The position numbers and the translations under genes are program-made. The notes beneath the pieces are model-generated. The model was not told the DNA's origin. It searched no databases and worked only from the letters and a program-made list of their open reading frames with translations. This document shows positions 1 through 7,228 of a DNA stretch of 64,000 nucleotides, piece by piece. Position 1 is the stretch's first letter. Every line of letters starts with the position of its first letter. The DNA lies in contig JAIBCB010000001.1 in NCBI GenBank assembly GCA_019694355.1, forward strand, positions 339,001 to 403,000, in the 5' to 3' direction. Source of the stretch: Pyrinomonadaceae bacterium. Lineage in GTDB: Bacteria > Acidobacteriota > Blastocatellia > Pyrinomonadales > Pyrinomonadaceae.

Positions 1-241
1 GTGAATAATGCGAGTAAACTCCGGCGCCGAGGAACGAAGGCTTAACAGTCGCCGTGTTCCTTGCCGCCATCTCTTCGAAGGCCGCGATGATCTCGCTTTC
101 GGCAAGCGGTTCGGTAACGTTCAACGCTCTATTCAAGCGAATGTCTTCGGGAATTGACCTGAACAGCTCGTCCGCAGAGCTAAGGCCGATCTCCTTGAGC
201 ATTTCGCCACGCTCTTCCGGTGAATTGGGTATGTATCTCAT
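1..241 (-). CDS. gcvPA: Glycine dehydrogenase (decarboxylating) subunit 1, N-terminal part
   Basis: This is the first 80 codons of a gene that leaves the window at position 1. The protein begins MRYIPNSPEERGEMLKEIGL and continues with DELFRSIPEDIRLNR, the usual opening of the subunit 1 half of the split glycine decarboxylase. That PLP enzyme decarboxylates glycine and passes the aminomethyl group to lipoyl-GcvH. It lies downstream of gcvT and gcvH on the same strand, which supports the call. The ATG at 239-241 is the natural start. It is separated from gcvH by 143 bases that hold a terminator-like hairpin, so its expression may be uncoupled from gcvTH. The PLP lysine lies outside the window, or in the separate subunit 2. 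Confidence 0.85.
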   Translation of the reverse strand, partial: MRYIPNSPEERGEMLKEIGLSSADELFRSIPEDIRLNRALNVTEPLAESEIIAAFEEMAARNTATVKPSFLGAGVYSHYS

Positions 242-319
242 TGATCGATATTTTGAATCAATCTCAAATAATACCAAAGCCCGGTAAGCTCGCAAATCAT
301 CGGCGGGAGTCTTTTTAGC

Positions 320-360
320 AAAAAAAGGACGGCCGCACAGGGTTGCTGGTGCGGCCGTCC
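320..360 (-). terminator. Rho-independent terminator or attenuator between gcvH and gcvPA
   Basis: A perfect 12-base stem (arms 327-338 and 349-360, arm GGACGGCCGCAC) closes a 10-base loop. Read on the minus strand it is followed directly by seven Ts (320-326), the standard intrinsic terminator shape. It lies 25 bases after the gcvH stop and about 80 bases before gcvPA, so it should cut or attenuate transcription inside the glycine cleavage operon. On the plus strand there is no T tract. Confidence 0.8.
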
Positions 361-384
361 GGTCTTTGTGATGGCTAGAAGGGT

Positions 385-774
385 TTAGGCGCTGGCTTCG
401 AGGTATTCTTCGTACTCGGCGGCGGAAAGCAGAGCATCTGCCTCGCCCGAATTTGCCATCTTCATCTTGATCATCCAGCCCGCAGAATACGGGTCGCTGT
501 TGACCGATTCTGGAGTGTCGTTTAGGCCGTCGTTGACCTCGGTTATTTCACCGCCCAAAGGAGTAAATATCTCCGAGACGGCTTTAACTGATTCGACCGA
601 GCCGAACGACTCGTGAGTGTCGAATTTATCGCCCACGCGCGGCAGGTCAACATAAACAACATCACCGAGTGAGTGCTGGGCATAGTCCGTGATCCCAATG
701 GTCGCCACGTCTCCATCGACGGCGATCCATTCGTGGTCCTTGCTGTAACGTAAATTTTCAGGAATATTTGACAT
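385..774 (-). CDS. gcvH: Glycine cleavage system H protein (lipoyl carrier)
   Basis: This 129-residue protein is the lipoyl shuttle of the glycine cleavage complex, carrying the aminomethyl intermediate from GcvP to GcvT and electrons to the lipoamide dehydrogenase. The full H-protein layout is visible: YSKDHEWI near the N-terminus, GITDYAQHSLGDVVYVDLP, then ESFGSVESVKAVSEIF, in which the lysine of ESVKAVS is the expected lipoylation site, and a C-terminal GWMIKMK block. Length matches the family (about 125-130). It follows gcvT by about 105 bases on the same strand. A strong hairpin terminator follows the stop codon. Confidence 0.96.
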   Translation of the reverse strand: MSNIPENLRYSKDHEWIAVDGDVATIGITDYAQHSLGDVVYVDLPRVGDKFDTHESFGSVESVKAVSEIFTPLGGEITEVNDGLNDTPESVNSDPYSAGWMIKMKMANSGEADALLSAAEYEEYLEASA

Positions 775-880
775 ATTTTTAACAAAATAAAGGGAAGAGT
801 AAGTTCCTAAACTGTGTAAAATCCCTGGGGCACAAAACCGTTCACACTGTCTATAAATGTGCGGCCCGGGACATCGAATG

Positions 881-1999
881 TCATTTCCGACGCTTGTAGA
901 ACGGCGTCGGCACTACAACGGCTGCAACTTTCCTGCCTCGAATATCGATTTTAATTTCTTGTCCCGCCGTTGTAAACGCAGGCGGAAGAAATGCGAGTCC
1001 GATATTCTTTTTCAGGTACGGAGCCGGACTGCCGGAAGTTACAACTCCGCATTTCTCGTCGTTCACGTAGACATCAAATCCGTCGCGGGCGATGCCCGGT
1101 TCGGTCATCTCAAATCCGGCAAGTTTTCGTTTGGGTCCGGCTTCCTTTTGCTCGGCTAATGCTTGACGGCCAATGAAGTCACCTTTTGCGAGCTTTGTGA
1201 TCCAGCCGAGATTTGCTTCATACGGCGTTATGTCGTCGCCGAGTTCGTGCCCGTACAGCGACATTGCCGCTTCGAGCCTCAACGTGTTCCGCGCCGCGAG
1301 TCCGCAAGGCAAGATGCCGTCACCATCGCCAAAACCGCCAAGGGCGAGGAATTTATTCCAAAGCTGCTCGGCAAACTTTGGGTCGGCATAGACCTCGAAT
1401 CCATCTTCGCCGGTGTATCCGGTGCGCGAGATGATCGCGTCAACGCCATCAACCTTCCCTTCGGAAAAATGATAATACGAGATCGCCTCAAGCGGAGTTT
1501 CAGTGATCTGCTGGAGGATCTTCAATGCATTTGGGCCCTGAACGGCGATCTGGCAGAACTTCGCACTAGCGTTCTCGATCGTACAATTGTCGGCGGCCGA
1601 ATGATGCGACGAGATCCACGCAAAATCCTTTTCTGTCGTGCCGGCGTTTACGACGAGGAGCAGTTTTTCTTCGCCAAAGCGATATACAAGGAGGTCGTCC
1701 ACGATGCCGCCCTTTTCATTCGTAAGAGCCGAATATTGAGCCTGTCCTTCGACGAGTTTTGTAACGTCGTTCGTAGTGATGCGGTTGACGAATGAGATCG
1801 CGCCAGGGCCGACGACCCAGATCTCGCCCATGTGCGAGACATCAAAAAGGCCCGAGCTCGTGCGGCATCGCAAATGTTCGTCGATCACGCCGGCCTTGTA
1901 CTGTACAGGCATATCCCAGCCGCCGAAATCGACCATCTTTCCGCCGAGCGCCCGATGTGCGTCATTTAGCGGTGTTCGCTTTAGTTCATTTTCCGACAT
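881..1999 (-). CDS. gcvT: Aminomethyltransferase (glycine cleavage T protein)
   Basis: This 372-residue enzyme transfers the methylene group from aminomethyl-lipoyl-GcvH to tetrahydrofolate and releases ammonia. The N-terminal folate-binding domain is recognisable from RTPLNDAHRALGGKMVDFGG and the DVSHMGE segment. The middle contains SRTGYTGEDGFEVY, and the C-terminal barrel begins after KRKLAGFEM. Length fits the family (about 360-375). The ATG at 1997-1999 opens the frame. It is the first gene of gcvT-gcvH-gcvPA. I see no glycine riboswitch in the short gap upstream (2000-2061). Confidence 0.96.
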   Translation of the reverse strand: MSENELKRTPLNDAHRALGGKMVDFGGWDMPVQYKAGVIDEHLRCRTSSGLFDVSHMGEIWVVGPGAISFVNRITTNDVTKLVEGQAQYSALTNEKGGIVDDLLVYRFGEEKLLLVVNAGTTEKDFAWISSHHSAADNCTIENASAKFCQIAVQGPNALKILQQITETPLEAISYYHFSEGKVDGVDAIISRTGYTGEDGFEVYADPKFAEQLWNKFLALGGFGDGDGILPCGLAARNTLRLEAAMSLYGHELGDDITPYEANLGWITKLAKGDFIGRQALAEQKEAGPKRKLAGFEMTEPGIARDGFDVYVNDEKCGVVTSGSPAPYLKKNIGLAFLPPAFTTAGQEIKIDIRGRKVAAVVVPTPFYKRRK

Positions 2000-2061
2000 A
2001 AAGGAAGAGTGTAATTGAGGCTCGATCTTGCAGCAAACTTGGGTCGGGCAAAAACAGTCGT

Positions 2062-2619
2062 TTACTCGGCAGGAAGTTTGCTGACCGAAGCTGTGATCTC
2101 ATCGCAAAGCTCGATAATGCTCGCGATCAGACCGGTTTGCACTCGGTCCGTCGTTTTTGCCGCTTCGGCCTGGAGCAATGGCTTATATCGATCGGCCGCC
2201 GCCGCTAGGTTTTTAACAGCGATAGGAAGCACTTCCTTGAACGTCTTTGGTTTTCGCTCGGTAACGTCCGTAACCATAAGTTCGGGACGTTCGGCGATGT
2301 TGTCAATATCATCGATCGCCTTTCCCAAGAGAGACTTGATGTCGCCGAGGAGTTCGGTTCGCGTGCCGGTCGGTTCGGGCCCCCAATCTGTCTTATCTTT
2401 TTTGACGACCGGTGCTTTGGGGTCAATGCCAAGTGCATTAAAACGTCGGTCGATGATCTTTACGAGCGTGTTGACACGATGATCCAGTTGCTGGGAGTCG
2501 CGAACGATATCGGCTTCGCTGTCGGTCAAATAATCGCGGTGCTGGGCGGATGTCTCGCCGGCGAGCGTGATGACGACAGCAATAGAAAGGATCAAAAAGA
2601 TGAGCTTATGAAAGATCAT
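2062..2619 (-). CDS. Exported protein of unknown function
   Basis: I do not recognise this 185-residue protein. It starts with a signal peptide (hydrophobic LIFLILSIAVVITLAG, then likely cleavage near ETSAQ), so it is probably periplasmic. The rest is mainly charged, helix-prone sequence with no cysteines apart from one in the C-terminal helix. Its ATG overlaps the stop of the upstream gene by four bases (ATGA at 2616-2619), which indicates translational coupling. With the TPR gene further upstream it forms a three-gene set of exported proteins. The mature region may be an all-helical bundle. Confidence 0.75.
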   Translation of the reverse strand: MIFHKLIFLILSIAVVITLAGETSAQHRDYLTDSEADIVRDSQQLDHRVNTLVKIIDRRFNALGIDPKAPVVKKDKTDWGPEPTGTRTELLGDIKSLLGKAIDDIDNIAERPELMVTDVTERKPKTFKEVLPIAVKNLAAAADRYKPLLQAEAAKTTDRVQTGLIASIIELCDEITASVSKLPAE

Positions 2620-3191
2620 TTATCAGAATTTGGTACAGCGACAACATTGTCGGCAAACATTGGCTTAAGAGCGGCGTCGCGTGTGTCCTGGAGGTAATGG
2701 ATCGTCTTTACGGCAAATGCCTCGTGCGTTGAAGGCATTTCGCCCCTAAGATTCTCAAGACGAAGAAGAAATCTTCTGAGACCTATATCAAAACGTTTGA
2801 GCGCGCCAAGATCCTGGCGGCCGTTCGAGTTATACACCAGTAAGGCAGAGAGCGTCCTGCGCATGATCGCGCAAAAATGTCCGAGTTCGGTGTAGGACGC
2901 ATCAAAGGAACCTGTCGATGCCGCTCCTTCGGCCTTTGAAAGATGAATGTCCATAGCCTCAAGAGCTAGCTTTGCCTTGTCCTCGTTGTCCGCGGGAGCG
3001 AGAATTCTGGCCAACTCATCTTTTGATGCCACGAGCAGCGGCGGCGGCGCATTGTCGAAGAGCACCTCTTGCCGCTGCCCGAACGCGGCAGTTGAGAAAG
3101 CGGCGCCCAATGCGATCAACACTCCGCAAACGAAAGATACACGAACTGCGATCCAACGAAAGTTTGAACAATGGATGTCTGGACCGAACAT
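2616..3191 (-). CDS. Exported protein of unknown function
   Basis: This 191-residue protein has an extended N-terminal region, then a hydrophobic stretch (VSFVCGVLIALGAAFSTAAF) and a likely signal peptidase site near FGQ, so it is probably exported. The mature part is rich in alanine, leucine and charged residues and looks helical. I recognise no named domain. It lies 26 bases after the TPR gene and overlaps the next gene by four bases, so the three are likely co-transcribed and may act together at the cell envelope. The role is unknown. Confidence 0.75.
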   Translation of the reverse strand: MFGPDIHCSNFRWIAVRVSFVCGVLIALGAAFSTAAFGQRQEVLFDNAPPPLLVASKDELARILAPADNEDKAKLALEAMDIHLSKAEGAASTGSFDASYTELGHFCAIMRRTLSALLVYNSNGRQDLGALKRFDIGLRRFLLRLENLRGEMPSTHEAFAVKTIHYLQDTRDAALKPMFADNVVAVPNSDK

Positions 3192-3217
3192 TTCTCTTAC
3201 CTCGGGCGTTCAGGCCG

Positions 3218-4624
3218 CTATTTTGAATCACGAGCCAACTTTTCAACCGCCGGCAGCCTTAGTGTGACCTGGTCGATCTGGAGCTTATGCTTGGCCGGAT
3301 CGGCATTTCTTAAGAATAATTGATAGTTTGCCACGGCATTGCGGTAATCACCAAGATGATCCTGGGTTATGGCGACAAAATAATATGCAACGGGCAGCCC
3401 CTGTTTGTGATCGACAAGCCATTGATATTGCTCGCGGGCAGGAGCGTACGCCTTTAGTTCGAAGTAAGCAAGAGCGAGGTTCGTCCTCACTGTCGCATTG
3501 TCGGGTGCGAATTCGAGCAGTTTCTTCGCAAGGGTCGCGGCTTGAGAGTATTGTTTGGCCTGGATAAGAGCACCGGAATAGCCGATCGCATGGGCAATGT
3601 TTTCCGGGTCGGCCTCACTGGCTCGCCGGCAGTATTCGAGAGCCTTTTCCGGAGCTGAGATCCTGTTGATGACACAGAGCCGTCCGAGGATCGCGGCATT
3701 CTTCGGATCATCTTTCAGACGGCGCTCGAGGTCGGGAGCGTCTTCAGATGAAGCTACGCGAAGGGAATCGAGCAGCTTCTGTGCCTCTGAGGTCTTTACG
3801 CTCGACAGGAGCTTGAAGGCCTCCTCAGGCTTGCCCTGGGCCGACAATACGCGTGCCTTGAACAACAGCAACGCAGGATCTGAAGAGACGTCGGTCTCGA
3901 CGCGGCGAAGGATCTCGCTTGCGGCGGTTACGTCGCCCGACTTGAGTTCAGTCTCGCCAAGAAGTATCAATGCCCCTCGATCATCAGGAGCGATAGACAA
4001 CGCCCGCTTGAGACTCGCTTTCGCGGCGACACCATCATTCAGCGATCGTTCGATCATGCTTCGAACGACCCAAAGCGACGCAGGGATGTTCGACTTTCCA
4101 TCGGAAAGTTCGCGAAGCTTCGCAAGGATAGGTCTTACTGTTTCTGCTGACGCACCGGACGACACGCGAAGATCGGCGAATGCGACCCAGGCCGGAATAT
4201 TGTCCGCGTCGAGTTTGATCGCCTTGTTCAGCACATCCTCGGCTTCGGCTTCGATCGCTTTTGCATCGGTGCCGCCCGCGGACGCGGTTTTGTATTTCCT
4301 CACCAGCAGGTCGCCAAGAGCCGTGAGCGGAAGCGACCAATCCGGCCTCGACTCGATTGCCCGTCGGAAGGCTTCCTCGGCCTCCACGGGTTTCTTGAGC
4401 GATAGATAGGCTGACCCGATCTGATACTCAGCTTCGGGAAGGCCGGGAGCTTCTTCGAGGATCTTCTTGTATAACTCGATCGCTTTCTCATAGTCGCCTT
4501 TTTCGTGGACGTCCTGTGCGGCACGGAACATTCCGGCAATGTCCGGGCCGTCTCCCGTTTGAGCGAAAGCCGCGGACACTGAAGCCGTAAATATAAGAAG
4601 CAAAATGCCGAGGATGGCTCTCAT
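3218..4624 (-). CDS. Exported tetratricopeptide-repeat protein
   Basis: This protein of about 468 residues has a signal peptide (MRAILGILLLIFTASVSAAFA) followed by many TPR units. Clear examples are AAQDVHEKGDYEKAIELYKKILEE..., ...PEAEYQIGSAYLSLKKPVEAEEAFRRAIE and, near the C-terminus, ...YFVAITQDHLGDYRNAVANYQLFL. TPR arrays mediate protein-protein contacts, so it is probably a periplasmic scaffold. A TTG four codons upstream (4636) could also start the frame; I prefer the ATG at 4622-4624 because the signal peptide then begins at residue 1. It heads a set with two small exported unknowns. The exact partner is not evident. Confidence 0.85.
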   Translation of the reverse strand: MRAILGILLLIFTASVSAAFAQTGDGPDIAGMFRAAQDVHEKGDYEKAIELYKKILEEAPGLPEAEYQIGSAYLSLKKPVEAEEAFRRAIESRPDWSLPLTALGDLLVRKYKTASAGGTDAKAIEAEAEDVLNKAIKLDADNIPAWVAFADLRVSSGASAETVRPILAKLRELSDGKSNIPASLWVVRSMIERSLNDGVAAKASLKRALSIAPDDRGALILLGETELKSGDVTAASEILRRVETDVSSDPALLLFKARVLSAQGKPEEAFKLLSSVKTSEAQKLLDSLRVASSEDAPDLERRLKDDPKNAAILGRLCVINRISAPEKALEYCRRASEADPENIAHAIGYSGALIQAKQYSQAATLAKKLLEFAPDNATVRTNLALAYFELKAYAPAREQYQWLVDHKQGLPVAYYFVAITQDHLGDYRNAVANYQLFLRNADPAKHKLQIDQVTLRLPAVEKLARDSK

Positions 4625-4763
4625 ATCAAGATTCAAAGAAAATTATAACACCGAGCAAAATTAAAGAAATGCAGTTATTGGTATGGCCTGTCATTGGTGT
4701 TTGCCACGCATTCTACCCTAAGATATTATTTTAGTTCGATTTGAGCGGAGCCTTGTTCCCCGA

Positions 4764-5621
4764 ATGATCGCCTTACCTAAAATCGCTACCGCGGCCGCCG
4801 CCCAACGTACAACGGCCGATAAAGAACGTAACCTGCGTTCTCTGATGCACAAACTGCAAAGAGTGTTGGTCGCGTACTCCGGAGGTGTCGATAGTTCGTA
4901 CCTTGCAAAGATTGCGACCGAAGAACTCGGCGCTGATGCTCGATGTGCGATCGGGTTATCTCCGAGCGTGTCGGAATTCCAAAGAGACAATGCGATTCGG
5001 ATCGCAAAGGCGAACGGCTTCAACATATTGGCGCTTGCGACGGATGAGCTTGCCGATCCCGAATATCTCGCAAATAAAGGCGACCGCTGCTACTTCTGCA
5101 AGACCGAGCTTTACTCAAAACTTGCAAAGCTCGCCTCCGAGGCGGATCTCGTCGTGCTGGACGGCACGAATGCCGACGATCTTGGCGACCATCGGCCGGG
5201 AAGGATCGCGGCGGAAGAACACAAGGTGCGGAGCCCGCTTGCCGAGATCGGTTTCACAAAGGCCGACATCAGGGAATTGAGCAAAAGCGCCGGCCTCGAA
5301 ACATGGGATCAGCCGGCGAGTCCTTGTCTTTCGTCTCGGATCGCGGTCGGCGTTCCAGTGACACTCGAAAGGCTTTCTCGGGTCGAGCGGTCTGAGAATG
5401 TCTTAAGGGATCTGGGCTTTCGCGAATTTCGAGTTCGTGTTCACGGCGAACTCGCCCGGGTTGAGATCGAACCGATGGAACTCTCAAAGGCCCTCGACCT
5501 CGCAGTGGCGTCTAAGATCGCGCGGGATCTAAAGAATATAGGTTTTAAGTTTGTGACACTCGATCTCGAAGGCTTTCGTTCGGGGTCGCTGAATGTCGCA
5601 AGTGATATAGTAAGGAACTAA
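4764..5621 (+). CDS. larE: LarE-type ATP-dependent sacrificial sulfur transferase
   Basis: This 285-residue protein matches LarE, which adenylates the nickel-pincer cofactor precursor of lactate racemase and donates sulfur. The PP-loop is SGGVDS (residues 39-44). The [15 protein letters not shown] segment follows (cysteines about 109 and 112), and [12 protein letters not shown] carries the cysteine (about 188) that aligns with the sacrificial cysteine of the single-cysteine LarE type. Length fits. The ATG at 4764 leaves a normal N-terminal helix before the PP-loop. It ends just before a dehydrogenase gene. No larA, larB or larC is visible nearby, so its substrate here may differ. Confidence 0.88.
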   Translation: MIALPKIATAAAAQRTTADKERNLRSLMHKLQRVLVAYSGGVDSSYLAKIATEELGADARCAIGLSPSVSEFQRDNAIRIAKANGFNILALATDELADPEYLANKGDRCYFCKTELYSKLAKLASEADLVVLDGTNADDLGDHRPGRIAAEEHKVRSPLAEIGFTKADIRELSKSAGLETWDQPASPCLSSRIAVGVPVTLERLSRVERSENVLRDLGFREFRVRVHGELARVEIEPMELSKALDLAVASKIARDLKNIGFKFVTLDLEGFRSGSLNVASDIVRN

Positions 5622-5644
5622 CTACTGTGGAGAATCAAATAAAA

Positions 5645-6934
5645 ATGGCAAATCCGATGGCCGATGATATGCGGCGCTTTAAGGGGAGCGACGAGAAGAA
5701 TCCGTTCGAAGCAATGAGCGAGCGTTTTGATCGTGCTGCGAAACTTCTTGGACTGGAAGACGATCTGTACGCAGTGATGCGTGTGCCCAGCCGAGAGATC
5801 AAGGTCTATGTGCCTGTGCGTATGGACGACGGGCACATTCGCGTGTTCGAGGGTTTTCGCGTTCAGCACAACTTCGCCCGCGGCCCGGCAAAGGGCGGCA
5901 TTCGTTACGCTCCGGACGTGAATATCGACGAAGTCAAGGCTCTTTCTGCCTGGATGACATGGAAATGCGCGGTGGTCAACGTTCCGTTCGGCGGTGGAAA
6001 AGGCGGCATCGTTTGCGATCCGCGTCAAATGTCGATCGGAGAGCTCGAACGCCTGACGCGCCGATATACGGCCGAATTGATCGATTTTATCGGTCCTGAT
6101 AAAGATGTACCCGCGCCGGATATGAACACCAACGAGCAGACGATGGCCTGGATCATGGACACATATTCGATGCACGCTCGTCATACCGTAACCGCAGTTG
6201 TCACCGGCAAGCCTGTGGCTCTCGGCGGCAGCCTTGGGCGTCGCGAGGCGACCGGACGAGGCCTTTTGATCTCGATCGGCGAAGCCGTGAAGCGTCTTAA
6301 CTTGACGCCTGACAAAACGTCGATCGTGGTTCAGGGTTCCGGAAACGTCGGCGGCCTTGGTGCTCGGTTGATGTACGAAGCCGGATACAAGGTGGTCGGC
6401 ATTTCTGAGGTTGGCGGCGGGATCTACAATCCAAAAGGCCTGAAGATACCGCATGTCCTCGAATATCTCGAGAAGAACCGCTCCTTTGATGGATATCCGG
6501 ATGTCGAGCATGTTGACAATAAGGAATTACTTGAGCTCGAATGCGATGTTCTTGCGCCGTGTGCCACTGAGAACCAGATCACTTCTGAGAACGCTGACCG
6601 GATCAGGTGCCGCATACTCGCAGAAGGTGCCAATGGCCCGACGACTCCGAAGGCGGATAAGATCCTGCACGATAAGGGGATATTCGTTGTTCCGGACATT
6701 TTGGCAAATGCGGGAGGCGTGACGGTCTCGTACTTTGAATGGGTTCAGGACCGAATGGGCTATTTCTGGTCTGAAGAAGAAGTGAATAGCCGCTTGGCAG
6801 AGAAAATGATCGCAAGTTTTAATGAGCTCGTGCATTATGCGGAGAAACATAATGTTGACTCGAGAACCGCGGCCTATATGCTTGCTATCGACCGTGTCGC
6901 ATACGACACGCGAATGCGTGGAATTTATGCCTAG
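5645..6934 (+). CDS. Glu/Leu/Phe/Val-type amino acid dehydrogenase (probably glutamate dehydrogenase)
   Basis: This protein of about 429 residues belongs to the NAD(P)-dependent amino acid dehydrogenase family, which interconverts an amino acid and its 2-oxo acid with ammonia. Visible landmarks are [13 protein letters not shown] and [15 protein letters not shown] (substrate and catalytic lysines), [14 protein letters not shown], and the Rossmann segment [13 protein letters not shown]. The length and these motifs fit catabolic glutamate dehydrogenase. A GTG at 5627 is in frame, but the ATG at 5645 has a GGAG sequence 12 bases upstream and is preferred. It starts about 20 bases after larE, so the two are probably co-transcribed. 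Confidence 0.9.
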   Translation: MANPMADDMRRFKGSDEKNPFEAMSERFDRAAKLLGLEDDLYAVMRVPSREIKVYVPVRMDDGHIRVFEGFRVQHNFARGPAKGGIRYAPDVNIDEVKALSAWMTWKCAVVNVPFGGGKGGIVCDPRQMSIGELERLTRRYTAELIDFIGPDKDVPAPDMNTNEQTMAWIMDTYSMHARHTVTAVVTGKPVALGGSLGRREATGRGLLISIGEAVKRLNLTPDKTSIVVQGSGNVGGLGARLMYEAGYKVVGISEVGGGIYNPKGLKIPHVLEYLEKNRSFDGYPDVEHVDNKELLELECDVLAPCATENQITSENADRIRCRILAEGANGPTTPKADKILHDKGIFVVPDILANAGGVTVSYFEWVQDRMGYFWSEEEVNSRLAEKMIASFNELVHYAEKHNVDSRTAAYMLAIDRVAYDTRMRGIYA

Positions 6935-7118
6935 AAGCTCGATGTCGCAAAGCGCTAAAAACGCTTGATTTTACGAGCGGATTGGGTTAGTGTTTTATCG
7001 GGAGATTATTGTCCGGCGGGCTGACCGTACGTTGACATTGCGCTTTACTCCCGTTTAAATTGCTAACATTGGCATAAGCTTTTTCGACTAATTGTTGGAC
7101 AGCTTGGACTTTGCGTAC

Positions 7119-7146
7119 TTGGAAAGACCAAAGCACTGTGTAATAA
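7119..7146 (+). promoter_or_regulatory. Possible sigma-70 promoter for the large exported protein gene
   Basis: TTGGAA (7119-7124), 16 bases, then TAATAA (7141-7146). It lies in the 294-base gap 6935-7228, which holds no other gene-like sequence. A second candidate, TTGACA at 7032 with TTAAAT 17 bases downstream, is about as good. Both are weak calls. Confidence 0.3.
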
Positions 7147-7228
7147 TGCAAGTTGATTTTTTGACACTTAACCGGCTTTCGCGAGCCGACATTTTTGACT
7201 TTCAATTTTTTTTCGGCGGAGGAATGTG

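Noticed and set aside
2000..2061. Glycine riboswitch before gcvT
   Set aside because: Only about 60 bases are available and no aptamer-like pairing is visible.
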